This document shows positions 1 to 8,331 of a DNA stretch of 36,126 nucleotides, one piece after another. A model generated the notes under the pieces. The model made no database searches. It was not told the origin of the DNA and saw nothing but the letters and a program-made list of their open reading frames with translations. Position 1 is the stretch's first letter; each line of letters begins with the position of its first letter. Made by a program: the position numbers and the translations under genes. This DNA comes from Rugamonas sp. (GTDB taxonomy: Bacteria; Pseudomonadota; Gammaproteobacteria; Burkholderiales; Burkholderiaceae_D): assembly GCF_025354735.1 (NCBI RefSeq), contig NZ_JANXMI010000309.1, positions 1 to 36,126 of the forward strand, in the 5' to 3' direction.

Positions 1-41
1 CAGACCACGGTTTCGAGAGATTCATTCGAAACCGTGGTCTG
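1..41. repeat. Perfect 16-bp inverted repeat (stem-loop)
   Basis: Bases 1-16 (CAGACCACGGTTTCGA) are the exact reverse complement of 26-41, with a 9-base loop. The right arm runs into GGTCTGACCCCG (36-47), a 12-mer that recurs at 12286-12297 in the etfB-etfA gap. It lies past the 3' end of the M16 protease gene, so it could stop transcription from either side, but there is no clean T run. It may be cut by the window edge. I infer a dispersed palindromic repeat of the genome. Confidence 0.75.
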
Positions 42-45
42 ACCC

Positions 46-93
46 CGTTTTACGTTGGCGCCGTTTTACGTTGGCGGCCATTTTACGTTGGCG
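46..93. repeat. Three tandem copies of TTTTACGTTGGCG
   Basis: The core TTTTACGTTGGCG occurs at 48-60, 64-76 and 81-93, with periods of 16 and 17 bases and GCC spacers. The array joins the inverted repeat at 1-41 to the stop codon of the M16 protease gene at 100-102. It is non-coding. Its function is unknown; it could be a slipped-strand duplication or a set of binding sites. Confidence 0.8.
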
Positions 94-99
94 GCCGCT

Positions 100-2835
100 T
101 TAAGGCGCCTTGGCCTTGGCTTCATCGCCCGCCATCACAACACTCAGCTTGGCCGGGTCGACCATCTTGCGGAACGCCGCGTTCACCTGCGCCACGGTGG
201 CCGCTTTCAGCTTGTCCTCAAAGCCCTGGCTCCACGCGTAGCTGCGGCCGAGAAACAGATTCTTCGACCACCCCGCCGCCAGCACGCCATCCTTGGACCG
301 ATTCTGCACCCGCTGTTGCAGCAGCCCCGATTTGGCGCCCGCCACTTCGGCGGCCGTAAAGCCGTCCTTCACCGCGCGCTCGAGCTCCTGCCGGATCGCC
401 GCTTGCAGCTTCTGCAAATTCTGCGGCGCGGCGATGGCGTTGACGCTGAAACTGCCGGCGCGGTCGGTTTCGCCCGCGGTAAGACCCGAGCCGCCGCCAT
501 AGGACAAGCCATCCTTCTGGCGTATGCGGTCCATCAGCCGCGATTTCAAACCGCCGTCGCCGAAGATGAAGTTGGCCAGTTCCAGCGCCGGATAATCGGC
601 GTCGTCGACCTGCAAGTCGAGGTTCACGCGCGCCGTGTAAAAACCGTTTTCCTTGTCCGGCGTGTTGATCGTCTTCTGCAACGGCGCCTTGTCCGCATTG
701 GTGTTCTTGATGATGGCGTAGTCCGCGTGGCTGTCCCAGTGGCCCAGCGTTTCATTGATCGTCCGGCCGGCGGCCGCCGCGTCGAAGTCGCCGACGATGG
801 ACAGTTCGCCATGCGAGGCGCCATAGAATTTCTGGTGGAAGGCCACCACGTCGGCCAGCTTGAGCGCCTTGATCGCGGCGATCTGCTGGTCCAGCGTCAT
901 GACGGCGCGCACGTCGCCACGCGGATAATGGTCGAAGTATTCTTCCAGCGCGCGCGAGGCCACGGCCTGCGGTTCGTTGCGCATCGATTCCAGCCCGACC
1001 AGCCATTGCTGGCGCAGCTGCTCGAATTCCTCCGGCGGGAAACTGGCGTCCTTGAGCACATGCGCGACCAGGCGCAGGGCCGGGTCCAGATTCGGGCCGG
1101 TGGTGTCGAAGTGATAGACGTTGCCCGAGATTTTCAGTTTCGAGAAGGCGTCGGCCAGCTGCTGGCGGCTGTATTGGTCGGTGCCGCGCATCAGCATCTC
1201 GTTCGCCGCCGCCGACACGGTGGCCGTATCGAACAGATTCTTTTCATCGCCCCAGTGCAGTTGCAGATCGACCGCCACCGCCGCGCCGCGATTTTTCTTG
1301 GTCAGCATCGCCACTTTCAAGCCGCCTATGGTGCTGACGACGGTGCGCCGGTCGATATTGGCCTGGCTGGGATCGAACACTTCGGAACTGAGGGTGCTGG
1401 CCTTGCCCTTGAAATCCTTCAGCACCTCGGCCACCGTCGGCGCGGCCGGGATGTCGGCGCGCTGCGGCGCGTCTTCCGGTTCGAAGATGCCGACGGTACG
1501 GTTGTCGCGCTTCAGGTAGCGCGCGGCGGCGGCCGACACCTGCTCGGGCGTGATCGCGGCCAGCTTGTCGCGGCCGTCGAACAGCAAACGCCAGTCGCCC
1601 AGCGCGATCTGCTCGGACAGCGCCACGCCGACCTGCTGCGGATCGTTGAGCGACTTCTCGATGCTGTTCGCTTCATTGCGGCGCACGCGCTCCATTTCGT
1701 CGGCCGTCGGCGGCGTCGCGGCCGCGCTTTCGACGGCGGCGATCAGGGCGTCGCGCACCGGTTCTATCGGCTGGCCGACCTTCACTACCGCGCCGACGAT
1801 TTGCAGGCCGGGCGCATAACCGGTCTGGCCGAAACTGAATACCTCCGCGGCCTGTCCGGTATCGACCAGCGCCTTGTGCAGCCGTCCGTTGGGCGTGTCG
1901 CCGAGGATTTCGGACATGAAGGCCAGCGGATCGCTGTCGGCGTGCAGCGCGCCCGGCACGTGGTAGCCCAGCGCCACGATCTGCAAGTCGCCCTTGCGGC
2001 GCACCATGAAATTGCGCTCGCCGTCCTGGGTCGGTTCGACGGTCCAGAACGGCGGCAGGCTGCGCTTCGGTTTCGGGATCGCGCCGAACGATTTGCCTAT
2101 CCACGCCAGCGTCTGCGCCGGGTCGAATTTGCCGGCCACCAGCAGCACCGCGTTATCGGGCTGGTAGTAGGTGCGGTAAAACGCTTGCAGATTCTCGATC
2201 TTGACGTTCTCGATGTCGCTGCGGTTGCCGATGGTCGAGCGGGCGTAGGCATGCCAGTCGAAGGCCACGCTGTGCATGCGTTTGAGCAGCACGTCGAAGG
2301 GGCTGTTCTCGCCGCTCTCGTACTCGTTGCGCACGACCGTCATTTCGGAATCGAGATCCTTGCGCGCGATGTAGGAATGGACCATGCGGTCCGCCTCCAT
2401 GGCCAGCGCCCATTGCAGGTTATCCTTACCGGCCTGGAACACCTCGAAATAATTGGTGCGGTCGAAGGTGGTGCTGCCGTTGAACTCCATGCCGCGCTCG
2501 GAGAAATCGCGGGTGATGTTGCGGTGCTGCGGCGCGCCCTTGAACATCATGTGTTCGAGCAGGTGGGCCATGCCGGTTTCGCCGTAGTTTTCGTGGCGCG
2601 AGCCGACCAGGTAGGTGACGTTGACGGTCACGGTCGGCTTGGATGCGTCCGGGAACAGCAGCACTTTCAAGCCGTTCGGCAGGCGGTATTCGGTGATGCC
2701 TTCGACGGCCGGACCACGCACCACGCCGGCCGGCAAGGCCTGCGCCCACGCCGGGGCGGACGCGACCAGCGACATGCCGCACAGGATCAGGCCGGTACGG
2801 ACGGCGGCGCGCGACGAACGATCAAATATTTTCAT
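100..2835 (-). CDS. M16 family zinc metalloprotease, secreted (pitrilysin-like)
   Basis: A 911-residue M16 peptidase. A Sec signal peptide is visible (basic start, hydrophobic stretch, likely cleavage after AWA at residue 31), so it should act in the periplasm. The inverted zinc motif HxxEH is H91-L-L-E94-H95, and the third ligand is probably E171 in NEYE. The length fits two fused M16 halves: the first carries the active site, and the second starts near residue 500 and lacks the motif, as usual in the family. M16 enzymes degrade peptides inside a closed clam-shell chamber; the substrate here cannot be read from sequence. The start ATG at 2835 is directly followed by the signal peptide. The DUF3579 gene lies 155 bases upstream on the same strand. 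A long open frame on the opposite strand is a G+C artefact. Confidence 0.93.
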   Translation of the reverse strand: MKIFDRSSRAAVRTGLILCGMSLVASAPAWAQALPAGVVRGPAVEGITEYRLPNGLKVLLFPDASKPTVTVNVTYLVGSRHENYGETGMAHLLEHMMFKGAPQHRNITRDFSERGMEFNGSTTFDRTNYFEVFQAGKDNLQWALAMEADRMVHSYIARKDLDSEMTVVRNEYESGENSPFDVLLKRMHSVAFDWHAYARSTIGNRSDIENVKIENLQAFYRTYYQPDNAVLLVAGKFDPAQTLAWIGKSFGAIPKPKRSLPPFWTVEPTQDGERNFMVRRKGDLQIVALGYHVPGALHADSDPLAFMSEILGDTPNGRLHKALVDTGQAAEVFSFGQTGYAPGLQIVGAVVKVGQPIEPVRDALIAAVESAAATPPTADEMERVRRNEANSIEKSLNDPQQVGVALSEQIALGDWRLLFDGRDKLAAITPEQVSAAAARYLKRDNRTVGIFEPEDAPQRADIPAAPTVAEVLKDFKGKASTLSSEVFDPSQANIDRRTVVSTIGGLKVAMLTKKNRGAAVAVDLQLHWGDEKNLFDTATVSAAANEMLMRGTDQYSRQQLADAFSKLKISGNVYHFDTTGPNLDPALRLVAHVLKDASFPPEEFEQLRQQWLVGLESMRNEPQAVASRALEEYFDHYPRGDVRAVMTLDQQIAAIKALKLADVVAFHQKFYGASHGELSIVGDFDAAAAGRTINETLGHWDSHADYAIIKNTNADKAPLQKTINTPDKENGFYTARVNLDLQVDDADYPALELANFIFGDGGLKSRLMDRIRQKDGLSYGGGSGLTAGETDRAGSFSVNAIAAPQNLQKLQAAIRQELERAVKDGFTAAEVAGAKSGLLQQRVQNRSKDGVLAAGWSKNLFLGRSYAWSQGFEDKLKAATVAQVNAAFRKMVDPAKLSVVMAGDEAKAKAP

Positions 2836-2990
2836 GGTTTTTTATGGGAATTATTACGATGGAGACAGGTGCAGCATAACCGCAAGCGCGCGCTCGCGCC
2901 GCCGGCTAAAAGTAAAATAGTTTTGCTGGGTTAGACCGGGGGAGGAAGGGGATGCCGCTGATGCGGCTACCCCTGCTGCGCGTTTCGCGA

Positions 2991-3356
2991 CTATTTTTTC
3001 GCAGCGGCCGGGGTGTCCGGCATGGGGCAGGCGTCGACCACTTGCAAGCCGTTGTCCTTGGCGAACTCCAGCACAAAATGGTAGGCCAGCGGTTCGAGCG
3101 CGCGCAGCTTGGCGTTGACCACCACCGACTTGACGCCGTTGACCACCGTCGGGCACACATAGGGGGAATATTGCAGGTGGGCGTTGCGGCCGCCCGAGCC
3201 GGAACCTTCCGGGCGGAAGCCCGACATCACGCCGCAGAGCCGTTCGGCCCAGTCGCTGGGACGGAACTGTCGACCGTCGGCGGTGACGCCGAGGATGAAG
3301 AAACCGTCGCTGAAGCCGTCGGCCGGTTCTTTCTTGATTTGATCTGAGTCGGCCAT
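2991..3356 (-). CDS. DUF3579 domain-containing protein
   Basis: A 121-residue soluble protein that I recognise as DUF3579, a family of unknown function found mainly in betaproteobacteria. Landmarks are FFILGVTADGRQFRPSDWAERL near residues 20-40 and a central conserved stretch with SPYVCPT. There is no signal peptide or membrane segment, and the last residues are Ala/Lys-rich and probably disordered. It lies upstream of the M16 protease on the same strand, with 155 bases between them, so co-transcription is possible but not shown. The upstream region (3357-3480) is AT-rich, with a TATAAT-like box on the minus strand at 3439-3444 but no good -35 element. Confidence 0.85.
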   Translation of the reverse strand: MADSDQIKKEPADGFSDGFFILGVTADGRQFRPSDWAERLCGVMSGFRPEGSGSGGRNAHLQYSPYVCPTVVNGVKSVVVNAKLRALEPLAYHFVLEFAKDNGLQVVDACPMPDTPAAAKK

Positions 3357-3464
3357 AGGCTGCTTGTGGGTAACAAGTGTGCGTGGGTGATACCGGCAAC
3401 ACGCCGGATTGCTGATCCCTGTGCTTCGGATCTTAGGTATTATATCTTATAGAAGACATGAATA

Positions 3465-3546
3465 TATAATCCATTGATTCGACAGGGATTTTTAGCGGGG
3501 ACGGCGAAAACAGCGCAGAGCCGCACCAGTGCAGTGCGGCTCTTTT
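3465..3546 (+). ncRNA. Candidate small RNA ending in an intrinsic terminator
   Basis: In the 268-base gap between two minus-strand genes the plus strand carries a perfect 10-bp stem, AGAGCCGCAC (3517-3526) with GTGCGGCTCT (3534-3543), a 7-base loop and a short T run (3543-3546). No plus-strand gene lies upstream to need it. A TATAAT at 3465-3470 would start a transcript of about 70 bases ending here. No convincing -35 box is present and I recognise no known RNA family. It may instead be a weak terminator in either direction. Confidence 0.28.
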
Positions 3547-3624
3547 GCTGCCATGCGTCATTGTAGACCTGTTTGCCGGCCGAGGGGATGTTTCAAAAAC
3601 AAGCTGGGGCTGGAGTCAAACAAC

Positions 3625-4584
3625 TCATCCCAGCCAGACCGCGCCCGACAGCAGCAGCAACAGCATCATCCACAGCAGCAGCGCGCGCCAGACCAGGCCG
3701 ACCGTGCTTTGCAGCGAACGCACGCTGGGCTCTTCGCCGGGCAGCACGTCGGGCTCGTCTTCGCTGGCGTCGACGGTGGCCGCGTCCAGCGGCAGCACCT
3801 TGGCCGCGTTTTCGGCCGGCGTGCCCAGGCGCACGCCCATGGCGCCGCCGCCGGCCGACAGGATGATGCCGATCGCTTCATCGGACCAGCGGTCGGCGAA
3901 GTTGCGCCAGGCGTAAATCGCGTCTTCGAAGTTGCCGACCACGGCGAAGGCCACCGCCGTCAGCCGCACGGGGATCCAGTCTATCCAGTAAAACGCGCGG
4001 GCGGCGAACTGGCCGAAGGCTTCGTTGCGCATGTGCTCGGGCTCGTTCCAGGCGCGCGCCAGGTGCTCGGCCACGCGGTACATGACGGCGCACGCCGGTC
4101 CCAGCGGCATCAAGAACCAGAAAAACACGCCGAACACATTGCGGTGCGTGGTGACCAGCGACTTTTCGACGGCGATGCGGGAAATCTCGGACACTTCCAT
4201 GCCGACCGTGTCGAGCTTGGTCCACTCGGCCAGCAGCACGCGCGCGGTGGCGTCGTCGCCAGCGTTCAGGGCCAGCTGGATGGAGGTGAAATAGTGGCTG
4301 TAGTGGCGGAAGCCCAGCGTCAGGTAGACGATCAGGATATTCCAGGCGAAGGCGCCGATGAACCAGTTGTAATGCATCAGCACGCCGTAGATGAGGGCCG
4401 TCGGCACCATCAGGATCGCCATCATCAGGAACCAGCCCATGCGGCCGTGGCGGGGGTGGCCGGCATTGAACCAGGTCTCCATCCGTAACGCCAGGCTCTT
4501 GATCTCGGCGTAGATCGGATTGTCTGCCCGCAGCGGTTTGAGTTGTTCTATCAGTAGCGCGCAGAGTATGGAAAGAAATGTCAT
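3625..4584 (-). CDS. CobD/CbiB family integral membrane protein
   Basis: A 319-residue membrane protein resembling CobD/CbiB (adenosylcobinamide-phosphate synthase family). Hydrophobic segments are near residues 3-14, 50-70, 78-95, 152-172 and 298-316. The betaproteobacterial members found near ribosomal genes are distant relatives, often annotated only as CobD/CbiB family or as a regulatory-signalling membrane protein. No other cobalamin gene is nearby, so a role in B12 synthesis is not supported by context. ATG at 4584 is preferred over a TTG one codon upstream because AAAGGA lies at suitable distance. The Nudix gene is 74 bases upstream on the same strand. Confidence 0.8.
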   Translation of the reverse strand: MTFLSILCALLIEQLKPLRADNPIYAEIKSLALRMETWFNAGHPRHGRMGWFLMMAILMVPTALIYGVLMHYNWFIGAFAWNILIVYLTLGFRHYSHYFTSIQLALNAGDDATARVLLAEWTKLDTVGMEVSEISRIAVEKSLVTTHRNVFGVFFWFLMPLGPACAVMYRVAEHLARAWNEPEHMRNEAFGQFAARAFYWIDWIPVRLTAVAFAVVGNFEDAIYAWRNFADRWSDEAIGIILSAGGGAMGVRLGTPAENAAKVLPLDAATVDASEDEPDVLPGEEPSVRSLQSTVGLVWRALLLWMMLLLLLSGAVWLG

Positions 4585-4658
4585 CAAACGTCCTTTTAAT
4601 CAGCAACCGCTACGATAGCGCAGTGCAGTGCCGGAATCAAACTTATTGCAGCGAAACG

Positions 4659-5321
4659 CTATGCCCGCAGGAAATGAAAGAGGTTGCGCAGCATGCCCGC
4701 CGTCGCGCCCCAAATGTAGAAGCGATCATACGGCATTGCGTAGAAAGAGCGGCGTCCGTTCGGACCGGCGAAGGACTGGCGCCGGTGATGGGCGCCGTCC
4801 ATCAGGAAGGCCAGCGGCACTTCAAAGATTTCGGCCACCTCGGAGGCGTCGGCGGCCAGCTCGAACGGCGGCGCCACCAGGGCCACCACCGGCGTGACGC
4901 AGTAGCCGGTGCCGGTCAGATAGTGCGGCAAGGTGCCCAGCACTTCGACATGGCGGCGCGCCAGGCCGATCTCCTCCTCCGACTCGCGCAGCGCGGTGTC
5001 GACGGCGTCGACGTCATAGGCTTCGGCGCGGCCGCCGGGAAAGCTGATCTGGCCGGCGTGGTCGGTCAGGTGGGCGGTGCGCTCGGTCAGCAGCAGGGTC
5101 AGGCCGGCGGGACGCTGCACCAGCGCGATCAGCACCGAGGCCGGGGTCGGCACCGGGCGCACGCTCATGCCCGCTTCCGGCGACTCGGACCGCCACTCGG
5201 GCGGCGCGGCGGCGAAGCGCGCACGCAGGGCGGCGGCCGTCAGGCGCTCGGGCGCGACGGCCGCTTCGCCGGCGATCGCATCGACCGGCAAATGTTGGGG
5301 ATCGAACAGGGTCTTGGCCAT
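4659..5321 (-). CDS. Nudix hydrolase, CoA pyrophosphatase (NudL-like)
   Basis: A 220-residue Nudix protein. The UPF0035 signature typical of coenzyme A pyrophosphatases is present (LLTERTAHLTDHAGQISFPG), running into the Nudix box GGRAEA...RESEEEIGL, whose glutamates bind the metal. Enzymes of this type cleave CoA to 3',5'-ADP and 4'-phosphopantetheine. The open frame extends to a TTG at 5336, but the ATG at 5321 has GGAGA seven to eleven bases upstream and starts MAKTLF, so I use it. It follows the rplS terminator directly, so it is expressed either by read-through from the ribosomal operon or from a promoter I cannot see. Confidence 0.88.
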   Translation of the reverse strand: MAKTLFDPQHLPVDAIAGEAAVAPERLTAAALRARFAAAPPEWRSESPEAGMSVRPVPTPASVLIALVQRPAGLTLLLTERTAHLTDHAGQISFPGGRAEAYDVDAVDTALRESEEEIGLARRHVEVLGTLPHYLTGTGYCVTPVVALVAPPFELAADASEVAEIFEVPLAFLMDGAHHRRQSFAGPNGRRSFYAMPYDRFYIWGATAGMLRNLFHFLRA

Positions 5322-5337
5322 CGACAGTCTCCGCAAA

Positions 5338-5368
5338 CAAAAAAAGGGGCACCAGCGGCGCCCCTTTT
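5338..5368 (-). terminator. Intrinsic terminator after rplS
   Basis: On the minus strand AAAAGGGGC pairs with GCCCCTTTT (5342-5350 with 5360-5368) around a 9-base loop, followed by a run of seven T, a G and three T. It ends the rpsP-rimM-trmD-rplS operon. The T run is only about ten bases before the ribosome-binding site of the CoA pyrophosphatase gene. Confidence 0.85.
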
Positions 5369-5386
5369 ATCCCAACCCAAGCGCGA

Positions 5387-5770
5387 TTAAGCGCTTGCTT
5401 TCGCGACGACGCGACGGTTAGGCAATTTTTCCTTGATACGTGCCGATTTACCGGAACGCTCACGCAGGTAGTACAGTTTAGCGCGACGTACATCACCGCG
5501 GCGTTTCACTTCGATCGAAGCGATCAGCGGGGAGTACAGCTGGAAGGTACGCTCGACGCCTTCGCCGGACGAGATCTTGCGAACGATGAAGTTCGAGTTC
5601 AGGCCACGGTTGCGACGGGAGATGACGACGCCTTCGTATGCCTGGGCGCGCTTGCGCGTGCCTTCGACGACGTTGACGTTGACGATCACGGTATCGCCAG
5701 GAGCAAAATCAGGAATGGTTTTGCCCAGGCGAGCGATTTCTTCTTGCTCGAGTTGTTGAATCAGATTCAT
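5387..5770 (-). CDS. rplS: 50S ribosomal protein L19
   Basis: A 127-residue protein matching L19 along its length: [20 protein letters not shown] at the start, a [16 protein letters not shown] core, and [17 protein letters not shown] followed by [14 protein letters not shown]19 sits at the interface of the two ribosomal subunits. GGAG lies about ten bases before the ATG. It is the last gene of the operon with rpsP, rimM and trmD and is followed by a clear terminator. The 136-base gap to trmD is longer than the other gaps in the operon and holds no gene. Confidence 0.98.
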   Translation of the reverse strand: MNLIQQLEQEEIARLGKTIPDFAPGDTVIVNVNVVEGTRKRAQAYEGVVISRRNRGLNSNFIVRKISSGEGVERTFQLYSPLIASIEVKRRGDVRRAKLYYLRERSGKSARIKEKLPNRRVVAKASA

Positions 5771-5906
5771 TTTAAGACTCCATAAACCATCGTGCTGGCG
5801 CGCAATGAGTGCTGTTCAAACACTCGCCCAGTAGAGGATGGGGTTAAACACGCGGCGCCACAGATGTGCTCGCCGCTCGGTGCTGCTGTACTACAAGGCG
5901 GCGGAT

Positions 5907-6653
5907 TTACGAACCCGCCAAAAACTTTTCATCCTGCTTCGTGAGCAAACCTTGCTCGCGCGCCTGGGACAGCAAATCGGGACGCTTGCGCGCCGTCGCC
6001 TCCAGCATGCGCTGGCGGCGCCATTTGACGATCTCGGCGTGGTTGCCACCCATTAGCACCGGCGGCACGCCCACCCCCTCATACGTTTCCGGCCGCGTGT
6101 AGTGCGGCGAATCGAGCAGGCCGTTGACGAAGCTGTCTTCGACGGCCGACGCTTCGGTGTTGAGCACGCCCGGCAGCAGGCGGATCAGCGCATCCATCAA
6201 GGCCATCGCCGGCAGTTCACCGCCCGACAGCACGAAATCGCCGAGGCTGATTTCCTCATCGACGCAACGGTCGATCAGGCGCTGGTCGACCGCCTCGTAG
6301 CGGCCGCACAGTATCACCAGACCCGGTTCGGTTTTCAGTTGCTCGACGCGCGCATGCGTCAATTGCTTGCCCTGGGGCGACATGAACAGCACGCGCGGCG
6401 GCGGCAGGCCGGCATCGACCTGACGCTGTTTGGCGGCGTTGAGCGTCGCTTCCAGGGGCTTGGCCAGCATCACCATGCCGGGGCCGCCGCCGTAGGGGCG
6501 GTCATCCACGGTGCGGTGATTGTCGGTGGTGAAATCACGCGGATTCCACAGCGACAAGCCACATTTATTCTGATCGAAGGCGCGCCGGGTGATACCCGAC
6601 TGCGTCAGCGCGGTGAACATTTCCGGGAACAGGGTCACGACGTCAAATTGCAT
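5907..6653 (-). CDS. trmD: tRNA (guanine-N1-)-methyltransferase, m1G37
   Basis: A 248-residue SPOUT methyltransferase that adds a methyl group to N1 of G37 in tRNAs reading CNN codons, preventing +1 frameshifting. Diagnostic stretches are [11 protein letters not shown] at the start, the loop [18 protein letters not shown], the trefoil-knot [13 protein letters not shown] and SPHYTRP. The frame opens at a GTG at 6665, but ATG at 6653 (MQFDVV) is the usual family start and has GGTGAGG upstream. It lies between rimM (62 bases upstream) and rplS in the conserved order. Confidence 0.98.
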   Translation of the reverse strand: MQFDVVTLFPEMFTALTQSGITRRAFDQNKCGLSLWNPRDFTTDNHRTVDDRPYGGGPGMVMLAKPLEATLNAAKQRQVDAGLPPPRVLFMSPQGKQLTHARVEQLKTEPGLVILCGRYEAVDQRLIDRCVDEEISLGDFVLSGGELPAMALMDALIRLLPGVLNTEASAVEDSFVNGLLDSPHYTRPETYEGVGVPPVLMGGNHAEIVKWRRQRMLEATARKRPDLLSQAREQGLLTKQDEKFLAGS

Positions 6654-6715
6654 GGCCGGCCTCACCGAAACTGTTTATACCGTTTATCTTATTGTTGTAA
6701 CTCTTTGCGGGAGGA

Positions 6716-7267
6716 TTAATAATCCAGGCCCCAGTCGACCGTGATCTTCTTCGCGTCCTTGTCCACCTTGATGATGAACTGGTCGACAAATGGAATCAGG
6801 CGCTCTTGCGCCGCGACGTCGGGTAGCGCATCGGCGGCGACGGCTGGCTTGATGCGCAAGATCGACTGCGGACCGTTGCTCATCATGTCAGTCACCTGCC
6901 CCAGGTGCTCACCTTGCAAATTCTCTACTTCCAGCCCGATCAACTCGGACCAGTAAAACTCGTCGGCCGACAGCGCTGGGAATTGACTGCGCGGAACGAA
7001 AACAGCGGCGCCCTTGAGCGCTTCTGCCATGTCCCGGTCGGTCACACCCGGCAACTGCGCACAGACATCGCCGCCGTGCAGTTTGACCCGCATGACGCCC
7101 ACATCGTGCAAGGCCGGCTTGTCGATCCACCAGGTTTTGACACTCAGTAATGCATCGGCATCTTCCGAGAAAGGTCTGACCCTGACCCAGCCTGCCACAC
7201 CGTACGCGCCGAAGACAAAGCCCACTTGCGTCAGGTCATCGGGGACTTGCACCCCGGATGCATTCAT
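6716..7267 (-). CDS. rimM: 16S rRNA processing / 30S maturation factor RimM
   Basis: A 183-residue protein. The N-terminal RimM domain has VGFVFGAYGVAGWVRVRPFS; the C-terminal PRC-barrel domain starts near FYWSELIGLEVEN and ends at IPFVDQFIIKVD and ITVDWGLDY. RimM binds S19 in the 30S head and assists its assembly. The frame opens at TTG 7276; ATG at 7267 is the more likely start, though no strong ribosome-binding site is seen for either. It begins 23 bases after the rpsP stop, which suggests translational coupling. Confidence 0.96.
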   Translation of the reverse strand: MNASGVQVPDDLTQVGFVFGAYGVAGWVRVRPFSEDADALLSVKTWWIDKPALHDVGVMRVKLHGGDVCAQLPGVTDRDMAEALKGAAVFVPRSQFPALSADEFYWSELIGLEVENLQGEHLGQVTDMMSNGPQSILRIKPAVAADALPDVAAQERLIPFVDQFIIKVDKDAKKITVDWGLDY

Positions 7268-7290
7268 ATCTGTCAAACCAGCGACCAGAC

Positions 7291-7536
7291 TTAAGCCGAT
7301 TTGTTGCTGGCGACCAGGCGAGCAACGGTAGGCGACAATTGTGCGCCAACCGATTGCCAGTGAGCCAGACGGTCAGCGGTGATACGCAGCGGCACTTCGC
7401 CACCGGAAGCCATCGGGTTGTAGAAACCGATGCGTTCGATGAAGCGGCCATCGCGGCGATTGCGCGAATCGGTTGCGACGATGTTGAAGAACGGACGCTT
7501 CTTGGCGCCTCCACGAGCTAAACGAATAACGACCAT
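7291..7536 (-). CDS. rpsP: 30S ribosomal protein S16
   Basis: An 81-residue S16 with the family start [20 protein letters not shown] and the internal [17 protein letters not shown]16 is an early-binding protein of the 30S body. It is the first gene of the rpsP-rimM-trmD-rplS operon. GGAA lies about ten bases before the ATG, and a good sigma-70 promoter is found some 40 bases upstream. Confidence 0.98.
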   Translation of the reverse strand: MVVIRLARGGAKKRPFFNIVATDSRNRRDGRFIERIGFYNPMASGGEVPLRITADRLAHWQSVGAQLSPTVARLVASNKSA

Positions 7537-7577
7537 AATAGTTCCAAAAAGTGTTCTGAGACGGAAAAAAGCCGCAA

Positions 7578-7607
7578 ATTATAGCGCGCCTGGCCGGGTT
7601 CCGGCAA
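7578..7607 (-). promoter_or_regulatory. Sigma-70 promoter of the rpsP operon
   Basis: On the minus strand TTGCCG (7602-7607) and a perfect TATAAT (7578-7583) are separated by 18 bases. Transcription would start near 7570, giving a leader of about 35 bases before the rpsP ATG. Confidence 0.7.
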
Positions 7608-7767
7608 GCGATACTTGAATAACTGGGCGAAGTTGGGCAATCGGCGATTATCACCCGATCCGGGCTGCGGGGCAAGTGCTGGTGTGCGAAAAAGCTGGCA
7701 GAGGCGCCGCGATATGACCGATACTGCCTGCTTCCCGGCTTTTCCCCCTATGAGAACGATCGAGACC

Positions 7768-8184
7768 ATGAGCCAGACGCATAAAAATAAAACTTTCACC
7801 ACCCTGCTCGCCTTCCTGCTCGGCGGCGTCGGCGCGCACCGTTTTTACCTGCGCGGCGCAGGCGACAAATGGGCCTGGCTGCACGTGGCCAGCGTGCCGG
7901 CCTGCGCGGCGGTGGCGCTGGCGGCGCCGCAGGCGGACCGGTTTTACCAGCTGCTGCCGCTGATCGTGTCGGTGCTGCTGGGATGCTTGCAGGCGCTGGT
8001 GCTGGGCTTGATGTCCGATGAAAAATGGGACGCCGCGTACAACGGCGGCAGCGGCCGGCAATCGGACTCGACGTGGCCGCTGGCGCTGATCCTCGTGCTG
8101 ACCTTGGCCATCGGCGTCGGCGGCACCATCGCCGCGATGGCGCGCCTGTTCGACCTGATGTACACCGGCGGCGCCTACGGCTGA
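7768..8184 (+). CDS. TM2 domain-containing membrane protein
   Basis: A 138-residue protein that begins with a TM2 domain: KNKTFTTLLAFLLGGVGAHR is followed by FYLRGAGDKW, with the usual G-hydrophobic-GAHRFY pattern. Four hydrophobic stretches follow (near residues 8-25, 32-50, 58-80 and 104-125), so it is an inner-membrane protein. Function is not known; TM2 proteins are often small membrane proteins of unknown role. The frame extends upstream to 7615, but that part is not protein-like. ATG 7768 (MSQTHKN) is preferred; ATG 7750 is possible. It is divergent from rpsP. It ends 147 bases before the next gene, in a stretch with a 12-bp tandem repeat. Confidence 0.78.
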   Translation: MSQTHKNKTFTTLLAFLLGGVGAHRFYLRGAGDKWAWLHVASVPACAAVALAAPQADRFYQLLPLIVSVLLGCLQALVLGLMSDEKWDAAYNGGSGRQSDSTWPLALILVLTLAIGVGGTIAAMARLFDLMYTGGAYG

Positions 8185-8211
8185 GCGCTTCGGCGAACAA
8201 GGCTGGCGCTT

Positions 8212-8256
8212 AGGTCCAAGTTAGGTCCACGACCAGGTCCACGACCAAGTCCACGG
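8212..8256. repeat. Short tandem repeat, about 12 bp, AGGTCCACGACC type
   Basis: Between the TM2 gene and the ketopantoate reductase-like gene, TAGGTCCAAGT, TAGGTCCACGACC, AGGTCCACGACC and AAGTCCACGG follow one another as degenerate copies with a period of 11 to 13 bases. The array is non-coding and lies about 75 bases before the next start codon. Confidence 0.7.
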
Positions 8257-8331
8257 TGCGCCGGCACAGCAGCGCCCACCGTCACCGCGCCAAAATGCTA
8301 GACTGCTCCCGTCAACATTGAGGGAATCATC

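Noticed and set aside
55..2934. 959-codon open frame on the plus strand opposite the M16 protease gene
   Set aside because: It is an antisense shadow made by high G+C at third positions. It has no signal or domain, is His/Arg/Gly-rich, and the minus-strand frame is a clear protease.
3439..3470. Good sigma-70 promoters for the DUF3579 gene or the candidate RNA
   Set aside because: TATAAT-like boxes occur on both strands, but neither has a -35 element at proper spacing, so I do not call a promoter.
7173..7181. GGTCTGACC inside rimM as another copy of the repeated palindrome
   Set aside because: Only nine bases match, it lies within coding sequence, and there is no flanking stem. A similar chance match is at 15423-15431 in alaS.
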